From Alphaproteobacteria bacterium (GTDB lineage: Bacteria > Pseudomonadota > Alphaproteobacteria > ATCC43930 > CGMCC-115725): DNA of 64,000 nt. The stretch spans positions 90,525 through 154,524 of the forward strand of contig JAGWON010000007.1 of NCBI GenBank assembly GCA_028871055.1. Direction: 5' to 3'. Of this stretch, positions 47,479 through 58,862 are shown one piece after another; position 1 is the stretch's first letter, and every line of letters starts with the position of its first letter. The position numbers were made by a program, and so were the translations under genes. Under the pieces are notes generated by a model. It was not told where the DNA came from. It saw nothing but the letters and a program-made list of their open reading frames with translations, and did not search any database.

Positions 47479-48114
47479 ATGCAGGATCCCTTCGAGCAAT
47501 ACATGCAGACGCTCGTGCCGATGGTCGTCGAGCAGACCAATCGCGGCGAGCGCGCCTACGACATCTATTCGCGCCTGTTGAAGGAGCGCATTATCTTCTT
47601 GGTCGGGCCGGTCAACGACATGGTCGCGAGCCTGGTCTGCGCCCAGTTGCTGTTCCTGGAATCGGAAAACCCGACCAAGGACATCGCGCTCTACATCAAC
47701 TCGCCGGGCGGCGTCGTGACATCGGGCCTCGCCATCTACGACACCATGCAATACATCAGGCCCGACATCGCCACGGTGTGCATCGGCATGGCGGCGTCGA
47801 TGGGCTCGCTGCTGCTGACCGCCGGCGCCAAGGGCAAGCGCGTGTCGCTGCCCAACGCCAGCATCATGATCCACCAGCCCTCGGGCGGCTTCCAGGGCCA
47901 GGCCACGGACATCGAGATCCACGCGCGCGAGATCCTGCGCACCCGTGCCCGACTCAACGAGATCTACGTCAAGCATACCGGCCAGCCGCTCGACGCGGTG
48001 GCGACCGCGCTCGAACGCGACCGCTTCATGTCGCCGCAAGAGGCCAAGGCTTTTGGCCTGATCGACGACGTCATGGCCAATCGGCCGGTGATGCCGGAGG
48101 AAAAGCGCGCCTGA
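47479..48114 (+). CDS. clpP: ATP-dependent Clp protease proteolytic subunit
   Basis: Protein of 211 residues. The catalytic triad is Ser107 (GMAASMGS), His132 (IHQPSGG) and Asp181. The N-terminal part [22 protein letters not shown] is the usual axial-loop region. It assembles into a 14-mer chamber and works with ClpX, encoded 209 bases downstream. AGGACAGG precedes the ATG. Confidence 0.97.
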   Translation: MQDPFEQYMQTLVPMVVEQTNRGERAYDIYSRLLKERIIFLVGPVNDMVASLVCAQLLFLESENPTKDIALYINSPGGVVTSGLAIYDTMQYIRPDIATVCIGMAASMGSLLLTAGAKGKRVSLPNASIMIHQPSGGFQGQATDIEIHAREILRTRARLNEIYVKHTGQPLDAVATALERDRFMSPQEAKAFGLIDDVMANRPVMPEEKRA

Positions 48115-48323
48115 CATGCGCGCCCGTGACCGCGTTACCCACTGGAATCGCACGGCTTATTAACTAGTTATTGAACCTTAGGCCGTGCATAATGTTGAAT
48201 CGAAGTGAGGCGTAGAAGGTCCTGCCGTCGTGAACCGGAAAAACCGGAGGGCCGGCGCGGCGGATGGCAGCGGCACGGGACATGCATTGTTCCGCATGAC
48301 CCAGGCGTGTTGACGGAGATACC

Positions 48324-49589
48324 ATGACTAAACCGAGCGGCGGTGATTCGAAGAACACCCTCTACTGCTCCTTCTGCGGAAAGAGTCAGCACGAGGTCCG
48401 GAAGCTCATTGCCGGTCCGACGGTGTTCATTTGCGATGAATGCGTCGAGCTCTGCATGGACATCATCCGTGAAGAGCACAAGACGACGCTGGTCAAATCG
48501 CGCGACGGCGTGCCGACGCCCCGCGACATCTGCAAGGTGCTCGACGATTACGTCATCGGCCAGGACCACGCCAAGCGCGTACTGTCGGTCGCGGTCCACA
48601 ACCATTACAAGCGGCTCGCCCACGGCGCCAAGAGCAACGACGTCGAGTTGGCGAAGTCGAACATCCTGCTGGTCGGGCCGACCGGCTCGGGCAAGACGCT
48701 GCTGGCGCAGACGCTGGCGCGCATCATCGACGTGCCGTTCACCATGGCCGACGCCACGACGCTGACCGAGGCGGGCTATGTCGGCGAGGACGTCGAGAAC
48801 ATCATTTTGAAGCTGCTCCAGGCCGCCGACTACAACGTCGAGCGGGCGCAGCGCGGCATCGTCTATATCGACGAGGTCGACAAGATCTCGCGCAAGTCGG
48901 ATAACCCCTCGATCACCCGCGACGTCTCGGGCGAGGGCGTGCAGCAGGCGCTCCTCAAGATCATGGAGGGCACCGTCGCCTCGGTGCCGCCGCAGGGCGG
49001 CCGCAAGCACCCGCAACAGGAGTTCCTGCAGGTCGACACCACCAACATCCTGTTCGTCTGCGGCGGCGCCTTCGCCGGCCTCGAGAAGCTGATCGCGCAG
49101 CGCCGCCAGGGCACCTCGATCGGCTTCGGCGCCGAGGTGCGCGCGCCGGAGGAGCGCAAGACCGGCGAGATCTTGAAGGATCTCGAGCCCGAGGATTTGT
49201 TGAAGTTCGGCCTCATCCCCGAATTCGTCGGCCGACTGCCGGTGGTGGCGACGCTCGACGACCTCGACGAAGGCGCGCTGGTCGACATCCTGACCAAGCC
49301 CAAGAACGCGCTGGTCAAGCAGTACCAGCGGCTGTTCGAGATGGAGGATGTCCGGCTCGAGTTCAATGACGAGGCGATGAAGGCGATTGCGCACAAGGCG
49401 ATCGCGCGCAAGACCGGCGCGCGCGGCCTGCGCTCGATCATGGAGGCCATCCTGCTCGAGCCGATGTTCGAGCTGCCGGGCCTCGAAGGCGTCACCGGCA
49501 TCGTCATCAATCGCGAGGTCGTCGAGGGCCGCGCCCAGCCGCTCCACATCTACTCGGAGCGCCGGGGCGACGTCACGACCAGCGCCTGA
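48324..49589 (+). CDS. clpX: ATP-dependent Clp protease ATP-binding subunit ClpX
   Basis: AAA+ unfoldase of 421 residues. The N-terminal zinc domain has C15--C18 (YCSFCGKSQ) and C37--C40 in CDECVELC. Walker A is GPTGSGKT near residue 115, Walker B is [10 protein letters not shown], and the ClpP-docking loop region includes the IGF segment (TSIGFGAEV). It feeds tagged proteins to ClpP. GGAG sits 5 bases before the ATG. A hairpin follows the stop. Confidence 0.97.
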   Translation: MTKPSGGDSKNTLYCSFCGKSQHEVRKLIAGPTVFICDECVELCMDIIREEHKTTLVKSRDGVPTPRDICKVLDDYVIGQDHAKRVLSVAVHNHYKRLAHGAKSNDVELAKSNILLVGPTGSGKTLLAQTLARIIDVPFTMADATTLTEAGYVGEDVENIILKLLQAADYNVERAQRGIVYIDEVDKISRKSDNPSITRDVSGEGVQQALLKIMEGTVASVPPQGGRKHPQQEFLQVDTTNILFVCGGAFAGLEKLIAQRRQGTSIGFGAEVRAPEERKTGEILKDLEPEDLLKFGLIPEFVGRLPVVATLDDLDEGALVDILTKPKNALVKQYQRLFEMEDVRLEFNDEAMKAIAHKAIARKTGARGLRSIMEAILLEPMFELPGLEGVTGIVINREVVEGRAQPLHIYSERRGDVTTSA

Positions 49590-49594
49590 CCGCC

Positions 49595-49614
49595 GCCGGC
49601 TTCGGCCGGCTTTG
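49595..49614 (+). terminator. Short hairpin after clpX, weak terminator
   Basis: GCCGGC-TTCG-GCCGGC followed by TTTG, five bases after the clpX stop. The T-run is short, so termination is uncertain. Confidence 0.4.
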
Positions 49615-49770
49615 CCACAAATCCGATTCGACGCCGTTTGCCGCGCAAATGGTGGCACGACCCCTTGATCTCGGCGGGCCGGCAGGCCACCTTATGTTGT
49701 GCTATAGTTCCCGTTGATCCCGGCGCGCCCTGGGGCGTTCTGTCTCACGGGCATCCTTGAAAGGAGCAGC

Positions 49771-52176
<2,406 letters not shown>

Positions 52177-52219
52177 TCGCGTCGGGTGCCGTGCGCGCCC
52201 GCCGAGTCGACGTAAAAAA

Positions 52220-52256
52220 GGCCGCGAATCGGGCAGAAAAAGCCGGATTCGCGGCC
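52220..52256. terminator. Hairpin between lon and HU
   Basis: An 11-bp stem GGCCGCGAATC / GATTCGCGGCC encloses a 15-base loop. Six A residues precede it, giving a T-run for the minus strand, while no long T-run follows on the plus strand. It may act weakly for lon. Confidence 0.55.
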
Positions 52257-52356
52257 TTGCGCCAATTGACCTTTCGGAAAAGGCCGATCTAGACTTTGCG
52301 CCGCCAAGCGCGAAGTCATTTCGACGCTCGCCGCTGGGCGCATGGAGGGCTCGCTC

Positions 52357-52629
52357 GTGAACAAGAATGAACTCGTAGACGCCGTCGCTACCACCGCCAG
52401 CATCAAGAAATCCGAGGCGGAGACCGTGATCGACGCGGTCTTCGATTCAATCACCAAGGAGCTGAAGAAGGGCGGCGAGGTTCGTCTCACCGGTTTCGGC
52501 ACGTTCGTCGTGTCGCACCGCGCCGCGACCGAAGGCCGCAATCCGCGCACCGGCGAAACCATCAAGATCGCGGCGCGCAAGGTGCCCCGCTTCCGCGCCG
52601 GCAAGGGTCTCAAGGACGCCATCGCCTGA
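52357..52629 (+). CDS. DNA-binding protein HU
   Basis: Protein of 90 residues, the exact HU size, when started at the GTG (52357), with GGAGGG at 52345-52350 as ribosome site. It begins NKNELVDAVATTASIKKSEAE and has the HU signature GFGTFVVSHRAATEGRNPRTGE with the DNA-intercalating Pro in RNPRTGE, then AARKVPRFRAGKGLKDA. An ATG five codons upstream overlaps the ribosome site. It compacts and bends DNA. tRNA-Val follows after 82 bases. Confidence 0.96.
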   Translation: MNKNELVDAVATTASIKKSEAETVIDAVFDSITKELKKGGEVRLTGFGTFVVSHRAATEGRNPRTGETIKIAARKVPRFRAGKGLKDAIA

Positions 52630-52711
52630 TCGGCCGCGCGCCCTTGCGGCGCGCCGGGAATTGGCCCAGGCTGCGCGCGTCAGGGCGGCGCGCAGCCGCT
52701 TTCCGCTGGCG

Positions 52712-52786
52712 GGGCGATTAGCTCAGCGGTAGAGCACCTCGTTTACACCGAGGGGGTCGGAGGTTCGAACCCTTCATCGCCCACCA
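52712..52786 (+). tRNA. tRNA-Val (TAC)
   Basis: Acceptor GGGCGAT/ATCGCCC, anticodon loop TTTACAC (anticodon TAC), T loop TTCGAAC, and encoded CCA. The inverted repeat of the following GIY-YIG cassette starts at its last base. Confidence 0.96.
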
Positions 52787-52845
52787 GCCTTCGCTGCTTT
52801 GCAGCTACGGCTTGGCAGGCCATAGGCTGCGAAGCAGCGAAGGCT
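52786..52845. repeat. 14-bp inverted repeat at the tRNA-Val 3' end
   Basis: AGCCTTCGCTGCTT (52786-52799) and AAGCAGCGAAGGCT (52832-52845) are perfect inverted copies. They lie between the tRNA-Val CCA and the decayed GIY-YIG gene. The tRNA-abutting position suggests a cassette or insertion boundary, by inference. Confidence 0.65.
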
Positions 52846-52876
52846 GCCACGCCGTAGCAAGGCGGAGGCGGGCTTT

Positions 52877-53114
52877 GTGAAGTACGTCACATACTTCAAG
52901 GCACAATTGAGGCTGAGCGTCGTTACACAGGGATAACCAGTGACTTGAAGGCACGTTTAGCCAAACATAATGCTGGCGAGGTGCCGCTACATCGAAATAC
53001 AAGCCGTGGAGAATAAACACCTACGTCGCCTTCGCTGACGAAGGACGCGTACACGCGTTCGAGAAATATCTGAAATCGGCCTCTGGTCGGGCGTTCGCGA
53101 GAAAGCGGCTATAA
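52877..53114 (+). pseudogene. GIY-YIG nuclease gene with two single-base deletions
   Basis: Read across three frames, the segment gives a complete small GIY-YIG protein of about 79 residues: KYV, then ILQGTIEAERRYTGITSDL and KARLAKHNAGEVP, then SKYKPWRINTYVAF, FEKYLKSASGRAFARKRL and stop. One base is missing near 52888 (expected YVYIL) and one near 52983 (after GEVP). All other codons fit the family closely. Such small GIY-YIG proteins are common, mobile, and often sit beside tRNA genes and short palindromes. As it stands it cannot make a full product. Confidence 0.82.
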
Positions 53115-53228
53115 GGCGAACGCCTGTCGCAATGCAGCATCATTTTTCATGTTGGCGGCCTTGAGGCTTCGTTGCGACAGGCGTATCGTCGACTCGATAT
53201 CAGACAAGCGGCCCGAAAGGGGCGGGCA

Positions 53229-53242
53229 TTGATCCAGGTCAA
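53229..53242. promoter_or_regulatory. FNR/FixK-type box (9 of 10 consensus bases)
   Basis: TTGATCCAGGTCAA differs from TTGAT-N4-ATCAA only by G for A in the second half. Its centre is 84 bases before the ATG at 53320, close to the spacing of the perfect box before the coiled-coil gene at 18982. Confidence 0.6.
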
Positions 53243-53319
53243 TGCCGAGAGCAGAAAATCCGCTGCAACTGGACCGTTGAAGGTCCGAATTGGTTCGATG
53301 CCGTCCGGTGGAGGCTCCG

Positions 53320-53721
53320 ATGGAGGAAATCAATCGCTCGAATGCGCGGTGTGATCTCGACATTCGCGAGATTTTGCACGAAGGCCGACGGCTTGTCGCG
53401 CAGGGCTGGTGCCAGGGCGCGATGGCTAAGGACGCGCAGGGGCGCGCGGTGGAGGCGGCCTCGCCGGTCGCCGTCGCGTTCGATCCGCTCGGCGCCATCG
53501 AGCGCGCCGTGCTGAACCTCCTCGCCGGCGAGCGGCGGTATTTGACGCAAAATTACTATAAAGGCTTCTACGCCCTGACGTGGGAGCTGCACACCCATGC
53601 GAGGCTCGCGGCGTGGAACGACGATGCCATGCGCTGCAAGGAGGACGTGCTCGAGCGGTTCGATCTGGCGCTTGCGCACGCCACGCGGCCGATGCCGCAC
53701 GCGCCGCGCGCGGCGGCTTGA
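53320..53721 (+). CDS. DUF6197-like protein behind an FNR box
   Basis: Protein of 133 residues, soluble. It matches the DUF6197 pattern as I remember it: an early helix ending in GWCQGAMAKDAQGR, then AVAFDPLGAIERAVL, and late in the sequence LAAWNDDAM followed by VLERFDLALAHA. Biochemical function is not known. GGAGGCTCCG precedes the ATG, ten codons inside the longest frame. An FNR-type site upstream suggests response to low oxygen. It is convergent with the acyltransferase gene, 6 bases apart. Confidence 0.7.
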   Translation: MEEINRSNARCDLDIREILHEGRRLVAQGWCQGAMAKDAQGRAVEAASPVAVAFDPLGAIERAVLNLLAGERRYLTQNYYKGFYALTWELHTHARLAAWNDDAMRCKEDVLERFDLALAHATRPMPHAPRAAA

Positions 53722-53727
53722 GCTAGC

Positions 53728-54834
53728 TCAGTCGCCCGCCAGCGGCTTTTCCGTCGTGATCGGCCAGACGTCGCCGATGATGCGGCCGCGATAGCGTGCG
53801 AAGAGCGCGCGCACCACGCGCTGGCCCGGCCGCTCGACCAGACGGTTCATGGCGAAGGCGAGCGCCACCGCAAAAGCGATGGCGACGACCAGAGTCGTCA
53901 TCGGGCCGACGCCCAGCGCCAGTAGCCGGTTCATCAACACCCAGCCGATGCTCTCGTGCAGCAGGTAGAGGCTGTACGAGATGTCGCCGAGGAAGATCAG
54001 CGGCGCCAGCGGCTTGAGCGGCAGGCGATCGCTGCCCGCGAGCCAGACCAGCGCGGCGCAGCTCGCGATCAGCAGAAAATAGCCCCAGCCGCTCATCGGA
54101 TGGACGAATGTCAGCGGCCCGGCGAAGGTCGGGGCGAGCGCGGCGGCGAGCACGAGGTAGGTCAGCGGCCGCGCCTGGCCGCGGCAGATGCGGTAGAGCA
54201 TGATGCCGATGATGAATAGCATGGCGAACGAGCCGGTGGTCGTCAGGCGGATCATGTGCAGCAGATAGGGGTAGTGCCAGAGGACGAAGGGCTCGAAGCG
54301 CAGCAGCAGCGTCGCCGCGAGCCAGACGGCGCAGACGCGCTCGATGCGCTCGAGGCCGCAGCACCAGATCACCGTCGCGGCGAACAGGTAGAACCCCGCC
54401 TCGTAAGCGAGCGTCCAATAAACGCCGTCGACCACCTCCTGGCCGAACACCTGCGGCACCATCGGCACGTTGGCGAGGAACTGGGCCAGGGTCGGTCGCA
54501 GCACCGGTAGGCTGGACAGCCCCACCACCGCCGCGGTGAGCAGCAGCGAGGCGAGATAGGCGGGATAGATGCGCGCCACGCGCGCGCCGACGAAGTCGTA
54601 GGCGCGGCGGCTCTTCTCCAAGGTCATGAAAATGACGAAGCCGCTGATGATGAAGAACAGGTCGACACCGTAATGCCCGGCGCTGGCGACGAAGCCGACG
54701 TCGAAAGCGCGGCCGGTCACGCGCGGGAAGCTATACGTGTAGTGGAAGAAGACGACGGCCGACGCCGCCACGCCGCGCAGCGCGTCGAGGCCGCGCAGCC
54801 GCGGGCGCGGCGCCTTGGCGGTCTCAGCGCGCAT
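53728..54834 (-). CDS. Acyltransferase 3 family membrane protein
   Basis: Protein of 368 residues with about ten helices. It has the family's first-helix motif RLRGLDALRGVAASAVVFFH with the conserved Arg and His, GVDLFFIISGFVIF in helix 2, and R--RIYPAYL after it. Such proteins (OafA/YrhL type) add acetyl or other acyl groups to surface sugars. The ATG at 54834 overlaps the end of the upstream PMT-like gene by 11 bases, so the two are coupled; the open frame further upstream is a shadow of that gene. Confidence 0.87.
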   Translation of the reverse strand: MRAETAKAPRPRLRGLDALRGVAASAVVFFHYTYSFPRVTGRAFDVGFVASAGHYGVDLFFIISGFVIFMTLEKSRRAYDFVGARVARIYPAYLASLLLTAAVVGLSSLPVLRPTLAQFLANVPMVPQVFGQEVVDGVYWTLAYEAGFYLFAATVIWCCGLERIERVCAVWLAATLLLRFEPFVLWHYPYLLHMIRLTTTGSFAMLFIIGIMLYRICRGQARPLTYLVLAAALAPTFAGPLTFVHPMSGWGYFLLIASCAALVWLAGSDRLPLKPLAPLIFLGDISYSLYLLHESIGWVLMNRLLALGVGPMTTLVVAIAFAVALAFAMNRLVERPGQRVVRALFARYRGRIIGDVWPITTEKPLAGD

Positions 54835-56521
54835 CGCCGGCCTCCGGCAGGTGATAGAGCAGGATCGACGCGCCGACGGTCGCGACCGGCTGATAGGCGC
54901 GGAGCCATTCATAGCCCGGCCGCTCGCGCAGCATGTACTGGCCGATCGCGATCCAGCCGCCGACGCGCTGGTACGGCGGCAGCTTCTCGTAGCCGGCGAT
55001 ATAGGCGCGTAGGTCGTATTCCGACTGCTCGAGCACCGCGACGTGGATCCGGTCGATGCCCCGAAGCCAAACTTCGTGGTCCAGCCGCTTGACGTCCTGG
55101 CCCCAGTCGAGATCGGAGTTGACGGCGATCTGTGCCGGCGTATTGCCGGCGAGACCATTGAACCAAGGCAGGTAGTCGGGATAGCCGGCCGACGCGTCGA
55201 TGCCTGCCCAGAGAACGAGCGCACAGGCGGTCACCTTGTCCCAACGCGCGCCGCGCGCCAGCGCGAGCAGTGCCGTGCCGGCGGCAATCGCCAGCAGCGG
55301 ATAGATCGGCAGCAGATAGCGGATGCCGAAATCGACCGGGCTCATCGTCGAGGCGGCAAAGATGCCGAGCACGGCAAGGGCCGGCGCGGCGATCCGCCAG
55401 TCGCGCATGGCGCGCGAGCGCCGCAGCAGCGTGACGACGCCGAACGCAGCGGCGATCAGGAACGGCAGTGGCGTCTTCACCGCCAGATCGACCGGAAAGA
55501 AGTACCACAGGCCGCCATGACCGAGCCGACCGAAGAGATAGACCGGATCGTGGTGGGCGCCGACGCGCCGCGTGGTGTCGAAGATGCCGCGGAAGAAGGC
55601 GGGCGCCGGATAGATCGGCAGCTTGGCGATCGCATAAGCGAGGCCGGTGTGCTCAATCCTGGGCGCGACGGATTCCTGGCCGGCGAGCGACGGTTGATAA
55701 AGCAGCGAACCGACTGAAAAGCGATAACCGCCCCAGATCATCACGGCGGCGGCGAGGGTGGCCAGCGCCGCGCCGCGTAGCCAAATCCGCGCCGGCCGGC
55801 GTTCGCCGCCGAACCGGAGGCGCCACGCCATAACCGGCAGTAGCGCCGCCGGAAAGAACAGAAGCGCCGTGAACTTCGACAGCACCATCAGCGCGCCGGC
55901 GGCGCCGAACGCCAGGCTGCGCTGGCGATCGGGGCGCTCAAGCCAGTGCACCGCGGCGAACACGGCAAGGCTGAACGTCGCCGCCACCGCCATGTCGGTC
56001 GTCGCGAGGCCGGCATGAGCCAGGATCGGCGGCAGCGTCAACAGCATGAACGTCGCGCCGAGCGCCGCGCCTTTGCCGCCGAGGCTCCGGCACCAGCGCC
56101 ACACCACCGCCACCGCCAGGAGAAGGAAGGCGAGAACGCCGAACCGCGCGAGCGCGATCATCGCCGTCGGATCGCCGAATTCGTGCAGGATCGCGTCGCC
56201 CTCGTGCCACATGTTGGGATTGAGCGTGCTGCGCGCGCCGGCGAGATAGGGACCGAGGGCGTCGAATATCCGGCCGAGCGGTGGCGTGCTCGGCTCGTAG
56301 GCGTAGCGGTGCTGGTCGAGCCACTGCATACCGGCAGCGATTTGCGCGCCTTCGTCGATCGTCGGGCCGTAATGCGCAGCCGCCATGGTCACGGCGACCG
56401 AGGCGATGCCAACCAGTACAATGGCAAGCGCGGCGACGCGCGACGGCAGTGCCGCGCGGATCAGGCGTGCGAGCCCGTGGCGTTCCGGACGAACGGCATC
56501 GAGCGCGGCTGGCATGGCCAT
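54824..56521 (-). CDS. PMT/ArnT-like membrane glycosyltransferase
   Basis: Protein of 565 residues with about ten to twelve hydrophobic segments. The first outer loop has TIDEGAQIAAGMQWLDQHR (D55-E56), the catalytic acidic pair of GT39/GT83-type enzymes, then PPLGRIFDALGPYL. Later VDFGIRYLLPIYPLLAIAAG and NSDLDWGQDVKRL are also family-like. It would move a sugar from a polyprenyl-phosphate donor onto a surface acceptor. CTGAGGAGCG precedes the ATG at 56521, and the GT2 gene ends 11 bases upstream. Confidence 0.85.
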   Translation of the reverse strand: MAMPAALDAVRPERHGLARLIRAALPSRVAALAIVLVGIASVAVTMAAAHYGPTIDEGAQIAAGMQWLDQHRYAYEPSTPPLGRIFDALGPYLAGARSTLNPNMWHEGDAILHEFGDPTAMIALARFGVLAFLLLAVAVVWRWCRSLGGKGAALGATFMLLTLPPILAHAGLATTDMAVAATFSLAVFAAVHWLERPDRQRSLAFGAAGALMVLSKFTALLFFPAALLPVMAWRLRFGGERRPARIWLRGAALATLAAAVMIWGGYRFSVGSLLYQPSLAGQESVAPRIEHTGLAYAIAKLPIYPAPAFFRGIFDTTRRVGAHHDPVYLFGRLGHGGLWYFFPVDLAVKTPLPFLIAAAFGVVTLLRRSRAMRDWRIAAPALAVLGIFAASTMSPVDFGIRYLLPIYPLLAIAAGTALLALARGARWDKVTACALVLWAGIDASAGYPDYLPWFNGLAGNTPAQIAVNSDLDWGQDVKRLDHEVWLRGIDRIHVAVLEQSEYDLRAYIAGYEKLPPYQRVGGWIAIGQYMLRERPGYEWLRAYQPVATVGASILLYHLPEAGDAR

Positions 56522-56532
56522 AACGGCGCTCC

Positions 56533-57522
56533 TCAGGCGACGCGATCGGGCGCGGCTATGCCGCGCAGCACGACGCGCGCCAGGTGGCGGGGCTTCAACG
56601 GGATCGCCGGCCGGCCGGCCTCGCGCGCCAGGCGCAGGGCGTCGCCGTAGCTGGCCGGGCCGCGACGCGAGGCGTGATAGGTATAGGCGTCGATCGCCCG
56701 CACCAGCTCGGCGTGGAGCGCATCCTTTTCCGTCGCGCCGAGCGGCAACGCATCGGCCTGCGCCGAAAGCCGCGTCAGGCTCAGCACCTTGGCGCGGTTG
56801 AAGTCCAGCGTATTGCGCGGATGGGTCAGGTTGCCGTCGTGCTCGCGCTTGTGCATCACCGTCACGCGGGTGAAGGCGAAGCGACCGCGAAGCGCTAGCC
56901 GCAGAAACAGATCGGTGTCCTCGCCGAAGCGCATCGTCTCGTCGAACAGACCGGCGTCGAGCGCCGCCTGGCGCCGGACGATGCACGCCGAGGTGCCGAA
57001 GGCGCCGGCGCCGAGCAAGGCGGCGAACATGCCGTCGGCGGGGGTGAAGATGCCCGGCGCCAGCTCGCTGACCGGCTGGCTGGCGACGCCCGATTTGGCG
57101 AGCTGGCTCGCCAGCACCTCGCCGCGCGCGTTGAACTCGGTCGAATCGCCGAAGCTCACGACGACGTCGGGCGCGGCGTCGATCGCCGACAGCAGGAGCT
57201 GATGATGCGCCGGCGCGAGCAGGTCGTCGGCGTCGAGCAATGCTACGAACTCGGCGTCGCTGCGGCGGATCGCCAGGTTGCGCGCCGCGGACGGGCCGTG
57301 CGGCCCGCGATTGTGCAGCACGCGGATCGGCAGGAAGTCGGCATAGTCCGCGGCGCAAGCGACCGCGACCGCGGCGGTGTCGTCGCTGCTGCCGTCGTCG
57401 ACGACGGTCACCGCTTGCGGCAGGACGTACTGCAGCGCGACGCTTTGCAGCGTCGCGCCGAGGAAGCGTCCGGCATCGCGCGCCGGCACGACGACTTCAA
57501 GCGTGCCCGGTATCATGCCCAT
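56533..57522 (-). CDS. Family 2 glycosyltransferase (GT-A fold)
   Basis: Protein of 329 residues. The GT-A N terminus is LEVVVPARDAGRFLGATLQSV, with the nucleotide-binding Asp in VVDDGSSDDT and the metal-binding LLDADDLL. FGEDTDLFLRLALRG is the usual late GT2 motif. It transfers a sugar from a nucleotide donor, probably to a lipid carrier or glycan. It is first in a three-gene unit with the PMT-like and acyltransferase genes. The start at 57522 fits the domain; an ATG two codons later also does. No good ribosome site is seen. Confidence 0.88.
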   Translation of the reverse strand: MGMIPGTLEVVVPARDAGRFLGATLQSVALQYVLPQAVTVVDDGSSDDTAAVAVACAADYADFLPIRVLHNRGPHGPSAARNLAIRRSDAEFVALLDADDLLAPAHHQLLLSAIDAAPDVVVSFGDSTEFNARGEVLASQLAKSGVASQPVSELAPGIFTPADGMFAALLGAGAFGTSACIVRRQAALDAGLFDETMRFGEDTDLFLRLALRGRFAFTRVTVMHKREHDGNLTHPRNTLDFNRAKVLSLTRLSAQADALPLGATEKDALHAELVRAIDAYTYHASRRGPASYGDALRLAREAGRPAIPLKPRHLARVVLRGIAAPDRVA

Positions 57523-57841
57523 GAAGCAGCAAGGTGCGGGCCAGTGGCCGAAATGCTGGCGAAACCATGTGCCGTCCCGTCGCTTCGTCAAATCGGCCGA
57601 CGGCGCATTTACGATGAATGATCGGGCGCCGCCGCATTGTTTCGCGCCCGCCGCCGTGCCACATCGGTGGGGTACTTCGACGCACGGTTTTTTTGGCCTT
57701 GAGATGATCGATGTTGCGCTGCGATGCCGCGCTGCGGAAAAAGGCCGAAAGACCAAGGAAATCTTGGGAAAACCCGGTCTCCCGCGCTTGACACCCGAGG
57801 GTCAGCGGGGCTAGGACTGGCCGCCGCGGTGTCGGTGCTGC
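57523..57841. other. Intergenic region before tRNA-Asp
   Basis: About 320 bases between the GT2 start and tRNA-Asp. Open frames cross it, but none has convincing composition. A run of seven T residues near 57690 is not preceded by a clear stem. It should hold the promoters of the GT2 unit and of tRNA-Asp/nuo, but I cannot place them. Confidence 0.4.
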
Positions 57842-57918
<77 letters not shown>

Positions 57919-57984
57919 TTTCGCGTGACGGCGTCACCCTTCGCCTTTCGCAGCCACCATCGCGCTCGTCTGGGAGCGTCTTCG

Positions 57985-58350
57985 ATGGACAGCCTGCTGC
58001 GCGAATACCTTCCGATCCTGATCTTCATCGGCGTCGCCTTCGGGCTGTCGGTGGTCATTGTGCTGGCGTCGTTCATCCTGGTGCGGCAGCGGCCCGATTC
58101 GGAGAAGCTGTCGCCCTATGAATGCGGCTTTCCGCCGTTCTCCGACGCGCGCGCCAAGTTCGACGTGCGCTTCTACCTGGTGTCGCTGCTGTTCATCATC
58201 TTCGACCTCGAGGTCGCCTTCCTGTTCCCGTGGGCGGTGGCGCTGGGCAAGATCGGCGTGTTCGGCTTCTGGTCGATGATGGTGTTCCTCGGCGTCCTCA
58301 CCGTCGGCTTCATCTACGAGTGGAAGACGGGAGCGCTCGAATGGGAGTGA
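57985..58350 (+). CDS. nuoA: NADH-quinone oxidoreductase subunit A
   Basis: Membrane subunit of complex I, 121 residues, three helices. It has the loop [24 protein letters not shown] (conserved Cys and acidic residues) and FLFPWAVAL. The start at 57985 follows GGGAG; the longer frame begins within tRNA-Asp flank. It overlaps nuoB by 10 bases and opens the nuoA-G run. Confidence 0.96.
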   Translation: MDSLLREYLPILIFIGVAFGLSVVIVLASFILVRQRPDSEKLSPYECGFPPFSDARAKFDVRFYLVSLLFIIFDLEVAFLFPWAVALGKIGVFGFWSMMVFLGVLTVGFIYEWKTGALEWE

Positions 58351-58838
58351 TCGCCCCCGCCAATGCCTTCGCCGAGAGCCGCCGCCAGGGATTCATCCTG
58401 TCGACGGTCGACCAGTTGGTCAAATGGGCGCAGACCGGCTCGCTGTGGCCGATGACCTTCGGTCTCGCCTGCTGCGCCGTCGAGATGATGCACTCCGCCG
58501 CATCGCGCTATGATCTCGACCGCTTCGGCGTGGTGTTCCGGCCGAGCCCGCGCCAATCCGACGTGATGATCGTCGCCGGCACGCTGTGCAACAAGATGGC
58601 GCCGGCGCTGCGCAAGGTCTACGACCAGATGGCCGAGCCGCGCTGGGTGATCTCGATGGGCTCGTGCGCCAACGGCGGCGGCTACTACCATTATTCATAC
58701 TCGGTGGTGCGCGGTTGCGACCGCGTCGTGCCGGTGGACATCTACGTTCCCGGCTGCCCTCCGACGGCCGAGGCGTTGCTTTACGGCGTGTTGCAACTTC
58801 AGAAGAAGATCCATCGCGAACGGCGCTTCGCGCGCTGA
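58341..58838 (+). CDS. nuoB: NADH-quinone oxidoreductase subunit B
   Basis: Subunit of 165 residues that holds iron-sulfur cluster N2 next to the quinone site. Ligand cysteines are in [20 protein letters not shown] and [14 protein letters not shown]. The start overlaps the end of nuoA, and nuoC starts 24 bases after the stop. Confidence 0.97.
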   Translation: MGVIAPANAFAESRRQGFILSTVDQLVKWAQTGSLWPMTFGLACCAVEMMHSAASRYDLDRFGVVFRPSPRQSDVMIVAGTLCNKMAPALRKVYDQMAEPRWVISMGSCANGGGYYHYSYSVVRGCDRVVPVDIYVPGCPPTAEALLYGVLQLQKKIHRERRFAR

Positions 58839-58862
58839 ACGCGATGCTCGACAGGACACAGC

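Noticed and set aside
49664..49708. Possible heat-shock (sigma-32) promoter before lon (CTTGAT and TATAGT)
   Set aside because: The distance between the two elements is about 33 bases, too long for a sigma-32 or sigma-70 promoter, and no alternative pairing was convincing.
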